DNA of 12,192 nt from Verrucomicrobiota bacterium (GTDB lineage Bacteria > Verrucomicrobiota > Verrucomicrobiae > Chthoniobacterales > UBA10450). The position numbers and the translations under genes are program-made. The stretch spans positions 1 to 12,192 of the forward strand of contig VBQB01000285.1 of NCBI GenBank assembly GCA_005887855.1. The letters are read 5' to 3'. Shown piece by piece: positions 6,308 through 12,156 of the stretch (the first letter of the stretch is position 1; every line of letters begins with the position of its first letter). Under the pieces are notes generated by a model. It worked only from the letters and a program-made list of their open reading frames with translations, made no database searches and had not been told where the DNA came from.

Positions 6308-6775
6308 TCAACGTTTTGATTTTCCGATCAGCCGCCAGTCTTTTTTCATCGACTCAATGTCAGCTGCAGTCAGTCCGGAGGCGATGTAAATTTTTCCGTC
6401 GGAAATGCGCTTGTCGATCTCAAGCTCAGTGATCAGTCGCCCATTGATGAGCACAAAAAGTAGACTGCCCCGGCGCTCGATGCTTAAGGCGTCGAGTGCG
6501 ATTCGTCCATGCTCATCGAGTTGAAACAGCGCACCGTAGGTTCCGTTTTTGGCCGGATAAGGATAAAAGGCTATGACATCGAGCTCTGACATGCGCGGCA
6601 TTTTTTCGATCGCAACATCCTTCCCGGAGAGTTGTGCGTGAACAGATGTTGCGAATATCGTAGTATCCCGGGGATTTGCTTGTGCGTGGACGCGAAATTG
6701 GCAATGCTTTTCCTTCGCAACGCCAGCGGGCAATGCGAGCGAGAGCCAAAGCGCGAGCGCGCAGAGAGTCTTCAT
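6308..6775 (-). CDS. Small exported protein resembling the SecD periplasmic head
   Basis: A 155-residue protein. It starts with a signal peptide (MKTLCALALWLSLALPAGVA, cut near residue 20), which is why I prefer ATG 6775 to the TTG at 6808. There are no other membrane segments. Residues about 105-146 (LLFVLINGRLITELEI, then DKRISDGKIYIASGLTAADI) resemble the 'lAivldGkvisaP.i...I..G...I.G.ft..eA' pattern of the SecDF first periplasmic domain head. A few stand-alone exported proteins share this fold without the SecD membrane part. Full SecD would be far longer and have six membrane helices, so this is not a translocase subunit; a ligand-binding or regulatory role is only a guess. Convergent with the DUF4440-like gene over an 18-base gap; divergent from the BsuPI gene. 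Confidence 0.72.
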   Translation of the reverse strand: MKTLCALALWLSLALPAGVAKEKHCQFRVHAQANPRDTTIFATSVHAQLSGKDVAIEKMPRMSELDVIAFYPYPAKNGTYGALFQLDEHGRIALDALSIERRGSLLFVLINGRLITELEIDKRISDGKIYIASGLTAADIESMKKDWRLIGKSKR

Positions 6776-6792
6776 GCCGACTGATAAAGGGT

Positions 6793-6821
6793 TTGACAGG
6801 ATTTGCAACGTCTGCTGTTTA
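6793..6821 (+). promoter_or_regulatory. Possible promoter of the BsuPI-domain gene
   Basis: A perfect TTGACA (6793-6798) is followed 17 bases later by TGTTTA (6816-6821), a poor -10 box. The start codon is at 6830, so the transcript would have almost no leader. The -35 is good and the -10 is weak, hence low confidence. Confidence 0.25.
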
Positions 6822-6829
6822 ACCCGCTC

Positions 6830-7360
6830 ATGATTCGACGCGTTGTCTTGCTATTTCTGGTGCTGGCGATTGTCGGACGCGCCTTGGGCCAGGAAGCCAC
6901 GCCTACCGCGACGCCGCAGAAGCGCGGCTGGCTGAGTCGTATGCTCCATCCATTTTCTTCCGCACGGATTCCGCAATACAAAGATCCGAAATTGCGCGGC
7001 CTCGCGCTCGACCTGCAGATCACGCCGCAGACTGTAAAGCTCTCGGAAGTCCGCCAACTCGGGATTAAATTGACACTGACGAATCAGTCCAAGCATCCTG
7101 TTGCCCTCGAGTTTCCGACAAACCAGCGGATCGAGATTTATTTGATGAACTCCGCTGAGCAAATCCTTACCAAATGGTCCGACAATCACGCCATTACGGA
7201 AAAACCGGCGACGGTCTTGATCAACCCGCAGGAGCACGCCGAATACAATGAAACAATCGCGACGCGCGATCTTACACCCAACAAAGTTTTTATCGCCGAA
7301 GTTTTCTTTCCCAATTATCCGGAGTTGCGCATCCGGCAAAAATTTCTGGCCGCGCCTTAG
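6830..7360 (+). CDS. Exported BsuPI-domain protein (IPI-like)
   Basis: A 176-residue protein with a signal peptide (MIRRVVLLFLVLAIVGRALG, ending near QE) and one beta-sandwich domain (about 55-172) that fits the BsuPI/intracellular proteinase inhibitor family: a strand with LTLTNQSKHPVALEF (81-95), the 'Iei.l.n..g..ltkWSd' segment (101-118), a turn with INPQEHAEYNETI and a closing strand RIRQKFL. BsuPI of Bacillus inhibits an intracellular protease; many exported relatives have unknown binding partners. I chose ATG 6830 because the frame upstream to TTG 6803 lacks signal-peptide character. No link with the next gene beyond proximity. Confidence 0.78.
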   Translation: MIRRVVLLFLVLAIVGRALGQEATPTATPQKRGWLSRMLHPFSSARIPQYKDPKLRGLALDLQITPQTVKLSEVRQLGIKLTLTNQSKHPVALEFPTNQRIEIYLMNSAEQILTKWSDNHAITEKPATVLINPQEHAEYNETIATRDLTPNKVFIAEVFFPNYPELRIRQKFLAAP

Positions 7361-7365
7361 GTAGG

Positions 7366-7388
7366 GACGGACCGCCGGGCTATCCGTC
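7366..7388. other. Weak stem-loop after the BsuPI gene
   Basis: GACGGA (7366-7371) and TCCGTC (7383-7388) form a 6-bp stem with an 11-nt loop in the 49-base gap before the PHP gene. It could be a weak terminator or a decayed palindromic repeat. A T-run is absent. Confidence 0.3.
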
Positions 7389-7395
7389 TTCAAGC

Positions 7396-7401
7396 TATAA
7401 T
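7396..7401 (+). promoter_or_regulatory. Perfect -10 box eight bases before the PHP gene
   Basis: TATAAT at 7396-7401 matches the sigma70 -10 consensus exactly. A good -35 at 17 bases upstream is not visible. The start codon at 7410 is 8 bases after the box, so a transcript would begin at or near the ATG (leaderless). Chance occurrence is possible. Confidence 0.35.
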
Positions 7402-7409
7402 AGTTGCCA

Positions 7410-8198
7410 ATGCTTTTTGCCGATTATCATACCCATCCACAAGGACATAGGGTGCAGCGTTATACGCAAGAGCTGCTTCAGCCATGGGTGGATCGTGCGC
7501 GCAGGATCGGGCTAAGCGACATCGCTTTCACCGATCACGATCGTTATCACGCCGGAATCGATTTCGATGAAATCGATCGTTTGCGCGAGAAAAATCTCGA
7601 TCTCAAAATTCGCGCGGGCATCGAGCTGGACAACGATCCAGTACACTCGGCAGCGGGACGAAAATGGATCGAGCAGCACTGGAACAAACTCGATTTTGTT
7701 TTAGGATCCGTCCATTTCCTCGATCGCGACGACCAGATGTTCGACAATGTACCGGCTGGCGCCGAGCAAATCGACGGACGCGATATTGATGCAATTTACG
7801 CCGATTACTTTCGCCGTGTTCGCGAAATGGCAGCGACTGGGCTAGTCGATTGCCTCGCCCATTTGGATCTCATCAAAATCCATGGTCATCGACCACATGG
7901 GGAGATCAACGCTATCGTCAGTGAAACGCTCGACTTCATTCGCTTGCGCAATCTTGCGATCGAACTTTCCACCGCTGGTTGGCGCAAGCCGGTAAAGGAA
8001 CTTTATCCGAGCGATCGAATCATTGAACTCACGATGGGGAAGGGGATTCCATTTACAACCGCGTCCGACGCGCATTCGCACATGCAGCTCGGCGAGAATT
8101 TCGATGGTCTGGCGCAGAAGATGTCGAATTTGGGAATTCGCGAAGTTTGCGTTTACGAAAAACATAAACGCCGAATCATAGAGACGGAGCACGAATAA
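7410..8198 (+). CDS. PHP-domain phosphoesterase, histidinol-phosphatase (HisK)-like
   Basis: A 262-residue PHP (polymerase and histidinol phosphatase) family hydrolase. The metal-ligand motifs lie in order: HTH (His7, His9), TDHD (Asp42, His43), GIELD with Glu72, GSVHF with His102, a His-rich stretch HLDLIKIHGH (151-160) and SDAHSH (Asp220, His222). The length and motif order match HisJ/HisK-type histidinol-phosphate phosphatases, the last-but-one step of histidine synthesis. Other PHP enzymes hydrolyse other phosphates, so the substrate is a family-level inference. No histidine gene lies beside it. I chose ATG 7410 (TTG 7404 is the alternative). The gene ends before a repeat-filled gap that faces the ybaB stop codon. 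Confidence 0.85.
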   Translation: MLFADYHTHPQGHRVQRYTQELLQPWVDRARRIGLSDIAFTDHDRYHAGIDFDEIDRLREKNLDLKIRAGIELDNDPVHSAAGRKWIEQHWNKLDFVLGSVHFLDRDDQMFDNVPAGAEQIDGRDIDAIYADYFRRVREMAATGLVDCLAHLDLIKIHGHRPHGEINAIVSETLDFIRLRNLAIELSTAGWRKPVKELYPSDRIIELTMGKGIPFTTASDAHSHMQLGENFDGLAQKMSNLGIREVCVYEKHKRRIIETEHE

Positions 8199-8214
8199 TT
8201 TGCGCTGATTCCGA

Positions 8215-8268
8215 TTTGTCATTTGGATTTCGTCATTCCTTCGTCATTGGACATTCGTCATTCGTCAT
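8215..8268. repeat. Short direct repeats of TTCGTCATT in a convergent gap
   Basis: TTCGTCATT occurs at 8229-8237, 8240-8248, 8254-8262 and, overlapping, 8260-8268 (last copy TTCGTCATT with shared TT), with a TTTGTCATT variant at 8215-8223. Spacing is uneven (11 to 14 bases, then 7), so it is a degenerate tandem array rather than CRISPR. It fills the 72 bases between the stop codons of the PHP gene and ybaB. Confidence 0.6.
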
Positions 8269-8270
8269 TG

Positions 8271-8576
8271 TCACAATCCCGGCACGCCGAATCCACCGGT
8301 GATTTTTGTCATCTCCGATTGCGCAAGCGCTTTGCCCTGCTCGACTGCCTGCTTTACCCCGCTCAACACAATTTCCTCGAGAAATTCGACATCGTTTGGA
8401 TCGACAACTTCCTTATCGATCTTGATTGCGATCACGTCACCAGCGCCGTTCGCGGTCACTCTTACTTTGCCGCCACCCGCACTCACTTCGACAGTCTTCG
8501 TCTCGAGCTCAGCTTGTGTTTTCGCCATTTGCTCCTGCATCTTCTGCGCCTGCTTCATGAGTTTGTTCAAATTCAT
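8271..8576 (-). CDS. ybaB: YbaB/EbfC nucleoid-associated protein
   Basis: A 101-residue YbaB/EbfC family DNA-binding protein. The family forms dimers that bind DNA without strong sequence preference. The first third is a helical, coiled-coil-prone stretch (MNLNKLMKQAQKMQEQMAKT through residue 28). The middle carries the family strand pattern VSAGGGKVRVTANG with GDVIAIKID, and the tail is Gly-rich (GGFGVPGL). The length is typical (about 100-110). It starts nine bases after the dnaX stop codon and is clearly in the same operon, the usual dnaX-ybaB arrangement; the often-linked recR is not next to it here. Confidence 0.95.
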   Translation of the reverse strand: MNLNKLMKQAQKMQEQMAKTQAELETKTVEVSAGGGKVRVTANGAGDVIAIKIDKEVVDPNDVEFLEEIVLSGVKQAVEQGKALAQSEMTKITGGFGVPGL

Positions 8577-8585
8577 AATTGTGAG

Positions 8586-10277
8586 TCAGGATTTTATTTC
8601 GCCTTTGAACATCTCGAGTGCTTCCTGGATAAGCGGATCATTTTTGAAATCCTCAGGTCGAGAACCCTTGCCGCTAGCTGAAGTCTGCTTGGAAGGCAGT
8701 TCCGCTTTTACACTGAGCGTCACGGTCCAGTCCTTTCCAGTGATTTCATGCAAGAGGGTTTCAAGAAATTTGCGATTAGCTTGTGTGCCCAAAATTTCCA
8801 TCATTGGTTTCTCATCAGGCGAAAAACCGAGCTGGAAATTGCGCCCTTCGATTCCGAGCACGCGGGCCACTGCTGCGGAATTTCGCAGGAAAGCTTTTTG
8901 CGATGGAATCTTTGCGCTGAGCTCTTCCCAAACTCGTGCGAGATCGACATCAGCGCTCGGTTCGGCCGCTTTGTATTTTGAAGGCGACTCCGCCACGCGC
9001 GTGCTTTCACTTTTGCTTTTGCTGTAACCGGGATCGGTGATCCCGGCTGGTCCAGCGTTAACGTCGCCGGCTACAGCTTTTTTCGTGTGTGATTCCTTAC
9101 GGACGGCATCACCGATGCCAGCTACAGGTTGCGCCCTACCACCGTCGCGTAACGCGCTCAAGTTCTCGATTACCTCATCGAGTGTCGCTTGTCCGAGGCT
9201 CTGTATCGCTTTGATGATCGCGACTTCAAAATGAAGTTTTTTATTCGGCACCCACTTCATTCGGCCCTCGGCGGCGGCAAATTGATCGATCAACTCGAGC
9301 AAACGATCCGTCGCGATCAGGTCCGCATGCGCTGCGAGCGATTTCTGCAGATCAGGATCGACGTCTTCCTTCAGCGCGTCAGGCTTTGCCTTAAACACAA
9401 GCAGATCACGCAGATAAACGATCAAATCCGACATGAGTCGCATCATGTCCTTGCCGCTTTCAGATTGCTCGTAAAGGAGCTCAAGCGCTGCCGGGGTTTT
9501 GCCGTGCAAAACTCGTCCGGTAAGATCGACCACGGTTTGTTCGCTCGTGAATCCGAAAACATTGAGCACATCGCTCTCGCCGATTTTTTCCCCGCAGAAT
9601 GCGACCAGCTGGTCGAGCATCGATTCCGCATCGCGCAGCCCGCCCTCCGCGCCACGCGCGATGGCATGCGCGGCCGCGGGCTCGAGCGTGATTTTCTCTT
9701 TTCCGGCGATGAATTGCAGGTGCTGTGCAATCAGATTTGCCGGGATGCGGTGGAGATCGAAGCGTTGACAACGGCTCAGGATTGTCGGCAAAACTTTCTG
9801 CGGCTCGGTGGTGGCGAAAATAAATTTCACATGCGCGGGCGGCTCCTCGAGCGTCTTCAAAAGCGCGTTGAACGCAGCGGGAGAGAGCATGTGCACTTCA
9901 TCGATAAGATAAATTTTGTAACGGCCCTTGGCTGGCGCATAACGAACGTTGTCGCGCAATTGGCGCACATCTTCGACGCTGTTGTTGCTGGCGCCGTCGA
10001 TCTCGATGACGTCGAGACTGTTGCCCGCGGCAATCTCGCGGCAGTTGTCGCACACGCCGCATGGCGTCACAGTCGGTCCTTTCACGCAATTGAGCGCCTT
10101 CGCCAGAATGCGGGCGGTCGACGTTTTCCCGATCCCGCGCGGGCCGACAAAAAGGTACGCATGCGCAAGCCGATTTTGTGCAACGGCATTCTTGAGCGTG
10201 CGCGAGACATGCGTCTGCCCGACGAGATCGTCGAACGTCTGCGGTCGATATTTTCGCGCGAAAACTTCGTAGCTCAC
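8586..10277 (-). CDS. dnaX: DNA polymerase III tau/gamma subunit DnaX
   Basis: A 563-residue DnaX, clamp-loader ATPase of the replicative polymerase. Visible parts in order: Walker A GPRGIGKT (45-52); zinc module cysteines 64, 73, 76, 79; Walker B LIDEVH (124-129); sensor 1 FATTEP (154-159); LSRCQRF with the arginine finger region (167-173); sensor 2 GGLRDAES (212-219); domain III helices to about 375; a Pro/Ala/Ser-rich linker (about 376-445); and a tau-type C-terminal domain (about 446-530). The start is GTG at 10277. The linker is odd. It carries two copies of a palindromic repeat (residues 384-391 and 401-419, the second exactly 19 codons). A six-A run encoding Lys399-Lys400 directly precedes the second, preceded in turn by AAGGA. 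Slippage there would give a gamma-like protein of about 401-406 residues. Full-length tau reads in frame without a break. Confidence 0.97.
   Translation of the reverse strand: MSYEVFARKYRPQTFDDLVGQTHVSRTLKNAVAQNRLAHAYLFVGPRGIGKTSTARILAKALNCVKGPTVTPCGVCDNCREIAAGNSLDVIEIDGASNNSVEDVRQLRDNVRYAPAKGRYKIYLIDEVHMLSPAAFNALLKTLEEPPAHVKFIFATTEPQKVLPTILSRCQRFDLHRIPANLIAQHLQFIAGKEKITLEPAAAHAIARGAEGGLRDAESMLDQLVAFCGEKIGESDVLNVFGFTSEQTVVDLTGRVLHGKTPAALELLYEQSESGKDMMRLMSDLIVYLRDLLVFKAKPDALKEDVDPDLQKSLAAHADLIATDRLLELIDQFAAAEGRMKWVPNKKLHFEVAIIKAIQSLGQATLDEVIENLSALRDGGRAQPVAGIGDAVRKESHTKKAVAGDVNAGPAGITDPGYSKSKSESTRVAESPSKYKAAEPSADVDLARVWEELSAKIPSQKAFLRNSAAVARVLGIEGRNFQLGFSPDEKPMMEILGTQANRKFLETLLHEITGKDWTVTLSVKAELPSKQTSASGKGSRPEDFKNDPLIQEALEMFKGEIKS
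9021..9077 (-). repeat. Full palindromic repeat, in frame inside dnaX
   Basis: 57 bases, exactly codons 401-419. Ends pair as GCTGTAGCCGG / CCGGTTACAGC (10 of 11). Inside are CGTTAACG, CTGG-A-CCAG and an 8-bp stem CCGGGATC ACC GATCCCGG (9028-9046). The architecture matches 4700-4752. It encodes an Ala/Gly-rich linker (AVAGDVNAGPAGITDPGYS) and so is tolerated. Confidence 0.8.
9058..9098 (-). other. Candidate dnaX recoding (frameshift) signal
   Basis: On the coding strand: AAGGA (9098-9094), a 10-nt spacer, AAAAAA then G (9083-9077), then the palindromic element. A shift of -1 reads six codons and stops at TAA (9060-9058); a shift of +1 reads CTG and stops at TAG (9073-9071). E. coli dnaX uses an SD-like site, A6G and a stem-loop in this order to make gamma. 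Here the A-run is in frame as AAA AAA G, not A AAA AAG, so single-tRNA or transcriptional slippage is more likely than tandem slippage. Inference only. Confidence 0.45.
9105..9127 (-). repeat. Half palindromic repeat, in frame inside dnaX
   Basis: On the + strand GGCATC ACC GATGCC (9105-9119), a 6-bp stem with a 3-nt loop, then AGCTACAG. The coding strand reads CTGTAGCT first and gives residues PVAGIGDA (384-391). It is the hairpin-plus-GCTACAG half of the same family, 27 bases from the full copy. Confidence 0.6.
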
Positions 10278-10364
10278 GCGTTCAATCTAAACGGAGAAGT
10301 TAATGGTTGGTAGTTGATAGTTGATGGATTTCTTGATTTTCATGGAACGTTGAACGCTTTCTCT
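10278..10364. repeat. Intergenic region with 7-bp tandem and distant inverted repeat
   Basis: The 87-base gap between the divergent dnaX and DUF1579-like genes has three tandem 7-mers GTTGGTA, GTTGATA, GTTGATG (10306-10326). GCGTTCAA (10278-10285) and TTGAACGC (10350-10357) are a perfect 8-bp inverted repeat flanking them. Promoters for both genes must lie here, but I see no convincing pair of -35/-10 boxes. Confidence 0.45.
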
Positions 10365-10883
10365 ATGTTCGGAAGATCGACATGTGCGCTCGCGGCAATC
10401 GTGATTTTAGTCGGGACCGCTTTGGCGACCGAGCGCACAGCGTTTCACGACGCGTTGCTCGATAATCTCGTCGGCGATTGGCACGTCGAACGAAAGTTCG
10501 GCGACGGCCGGACGGCAGAGAACACGCTGCATGCCGAGTGGATGCTGGATCATCAATTCATCGAGCTGCATTATCGCGACGTGGCGACGCCGCCGAAATA
10601 CGAGGCGATGGTGTTTATCGGTTACGACGCCGAGCAGCAACGCTACGTTTGTCATTGGATCGACAATTTCGGCGGACAATTCTCCGCGGTCGGCCACGGC
10701 AAGATCGACAATGAAAAACGCGCGATCGAGTTCACGTTCGATTACAAGGACGGCCCGTTCACGAACAAGTTCAGCTTCGATCCCGCGACCAAGACATGGA
10801 CATCGCGCATGCGCCAGCGGGACAAGGGCGAGTGGAAACTTTTCGCCGAGGACAAATTCACGCGAATCGAAGCAAAGAAATGA
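10365..10883 (+). CDS. Exported DUF1579-like protein (lipocalin-like fold)
   Basis: A 172-residue protein with a signal peptide (MFGRSTCALAAIVILVGTAL, cut near ATE at 21-23) and a domain beginning LLDNLVGDWHVERKF (31-45). That opening, 'll.G.W.ve..f', and the later 'GYDAEQQRYVCHWIDNFGG' (86-104) and FSFDPATKTWTSRM segments fit the DUF1579 group of small beta-barrel proteins of unknown ligand. The start is fixed by the signal peptide; the frame is open upstream to TTG 10314 without support. Its stop codon overlaps the start of the P1 peptidase gene by four bases (ATGA), so the two are translated as a coupled pair and may work together outside the cytoplasm. Confidence 0.82.
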   Translation: MFGRSTCALAAIVILVGTALATERTAFHDALLDNLVGDWHVERKFGDGRTAENTLHAEWMLDHQFIELHYRDVATPPKYEAMVFIGYDAEQQRYVCHWIDNFGGQFSAVGHGKIDNEKRAIEFTFDYKDGPFTNKFSFDPATKTWTSRMRQRDKGEWKLFAEDKFTRIEAKK

Positions 10884-12088
10884 ACCTGCGCCGAATCGTG
10901 CTCTTGCTCCTGCTCCTTTTCGTGATCGGTCTCGATGCGCGCGAGCCGCAAAAATCTCCGCCGGCGAGACCGGCAATTGAGAGCAAACAAATCCGCGCTC
11001 GCGATCTCGGGATTCCGTTTGAAGGGACACCTGGAAAATTCAATGCGATCACTGATGTAGCTGGTGTCGAAGTGGGCTATACCACACTCGTCAGCGGAGA
11101 AGGCAGACTCGAGGTTGGCAAAGGCCCGGTGCGCACTGGGGTCACGGTTATTGTCCCGCGCGGACACGATTCGCTCAACGACCCGGTCTACGCCGGTTTC
11201 TTCGATCTGAATGGCAACGGGGAAATGACCGGCACAGCGTGGCTTGAGGAGAGCGGCTTCCTTGAGGGACCAATCGTTATTACCAACACGCACAGCGTCG
11301 GAGTCGCGCACGATGCGGTGATTGCCTGGCGTATCAAATATGGAGAAGCCGATAAGACTGGCTACTGGTGGAGCTTGCCTGTGGTAGCCGAAACCTGGGA
11401 CGGTTGGCTCAATGACATTAATGGCTTTCACGTTAAACCAGAAGATGTCTGGCACGCGCTCGAGTCGGCTCACGGTGGCGCAATCGAAGAGGGGAGCGTT
11501 GGCGGCGGAACCGGAATGATCTGCTACGAGTTCAAAGGCGGAAACGGGACAGCCTCGCGCAAGATCGACATCCGCGTTTCGAAAGATGCTCCGCCAGGAA
11601 GTTTTATCGTCGGCGTGTTTTTACAGGCGAACTTCGGTCGCCGTGCGCAACTCACGATCGCGGGCGTACCGGTCGGCAAGGAAATTCCGGGTGAAGTTTA
11701 CAAAGAAGAGACCGGCTCGTGCATCGCTGTGGTCGCCACGGATGCGCCGCTGTTGCCAAATCAATTGAAACGACTTGCCCGCCGGGTGTCGCTCGGCCTG
11801 GCCCGGACGGGAACGATCTCTGGAAATGGCTCCGGCGATTTGTTCATCGCCTTTTCAACTGCGAATCCGAACGTCGCAAATCCAGATCAAGTCATACATG
11901 ACGTGCAAACAATTCCCAATGATCTTATGGACCCGCTCTTCATCGGCGTTGTGCAAGCCACAGAAGAAGCGGTCGTGAATGCGTTGCTCGACAACCACTC
12001 CATGACGGGCCGCGACAATCATCGCGTCGATGCGCTTCCGCACAATCGCATGCGCCAGCTGCTGAAAAAATATAATCGGCGCCAATAA
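10880..12088 (+). CDS. Exported P1-family peptidase (DmpA/BapA-type aminopeptidase)
   Basis: A 402-residue P1 (DmpA) family hydrolase. These are N-terminal-nucleophile-like enzymes that cut themselves before a serine and then act as D- or beta-aminopeptidases. Landmarks are RARDLGIPFEGTPGKFNAITDVAGVEVG (39-66), ITNTHSVGVAHDAV (134-147), EGSVGGGTGM (204-213), QANFGRRAQLTIAGVPVG (249-266) and the autocleavage site ETGSCIAVVATDAPLLPNQ with predicted nucleophile Ser280 after Gly279. NGSGDLFIAFSTAN (316-329) completes the active-site region. A signal peptide (MNLRRIVLLLLLLFVIGLDA) predicts export, as in BapA precursors of about 400 residues. ATG 10880 overlaps the previous stop (ATGA). The natural substrate is unknown; D-peptides, beta-peptides or wall-derived peptides are options. 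Confidence 0.92.
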   Translation: MNLRRIVLLLLLLFVIGLDAREPQKSPPARPAIESKQIRARDLGIPFEGTPGKFNAITDVAGVEVGYTTLVSGEGRLEVGKGPVRTGVTVIVPRGHDSLNDPVYAGFFDLNGNGEMTGTAWLEESGFLEGPIVITNTHSVGVAHDAVIAWRIKYGEADKTGYWWSLPVVAETWDGWLNDINGFHVKPEDVWHALESAHGGAIEEGSVGGGTGMICYEFKGGNGTASRKIDIRVSKDAPPGSFIVGVFLQANFGRRAQLTIAGVPVGKEIPGEVYKEETGSCIAVVATDAPLLPNQLKRLARRVSLGLARTGTISGNGSGDLFIAFSTANPNVANPDQVIHDVQTIPNDLMDPLFIGVVQATEEAVVNALLDNHSMTGRDNHRVDALPHNRMRQLLKKYNRRQ

Positions 12089-12126
12089 AGTCATCACATA
12101 GCTGGCGTCAGAATGCTTTGAAAATA

Positions 12127-12156
12127 GCCCAGCCCCGAAAGTTTTTGGGGCTGGGT
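12127..12156. terminator. Strong GC hairpin after the P1 peptidase gene
   Basis: CCCAGCCCC (12128-12136) and GGGGCTGGG (12147-12155) form a perfect 9-bp stem with the 10-nt loop GAAAGTTTTT. It lies 39 bases after the peptidase stop. The + strand is not followed by a T-run, while the minus strand continues CTATTTTC, so it may also serve a gene coming from the right. Confidence 0.75.

Noticed and set aside
6851..7393. Minus-strand open frame of 180 codons
   Set aside because: Antisense shadow of the BsuPI-domain gene; no motif or signal peptide.
8215..8268. Possible CRISPR array
   Set aside because: Units are only 9 bases and unevenly spaced by 2-5 bases, with no unique spacers and no cas genes.
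9189..10313. Long + strand open frame of 374 codons
   Set aside because: It lies entirely antisense to dnaX, whose motifs are complete; the translated product has no recognisable domain and is a shadow.
10742..11473. Minus-strand open frame of 243 codons
   Set aside because: Antisense to the DUF1579-like and P1 peptidase genes, which have signal peptides and family motifs.
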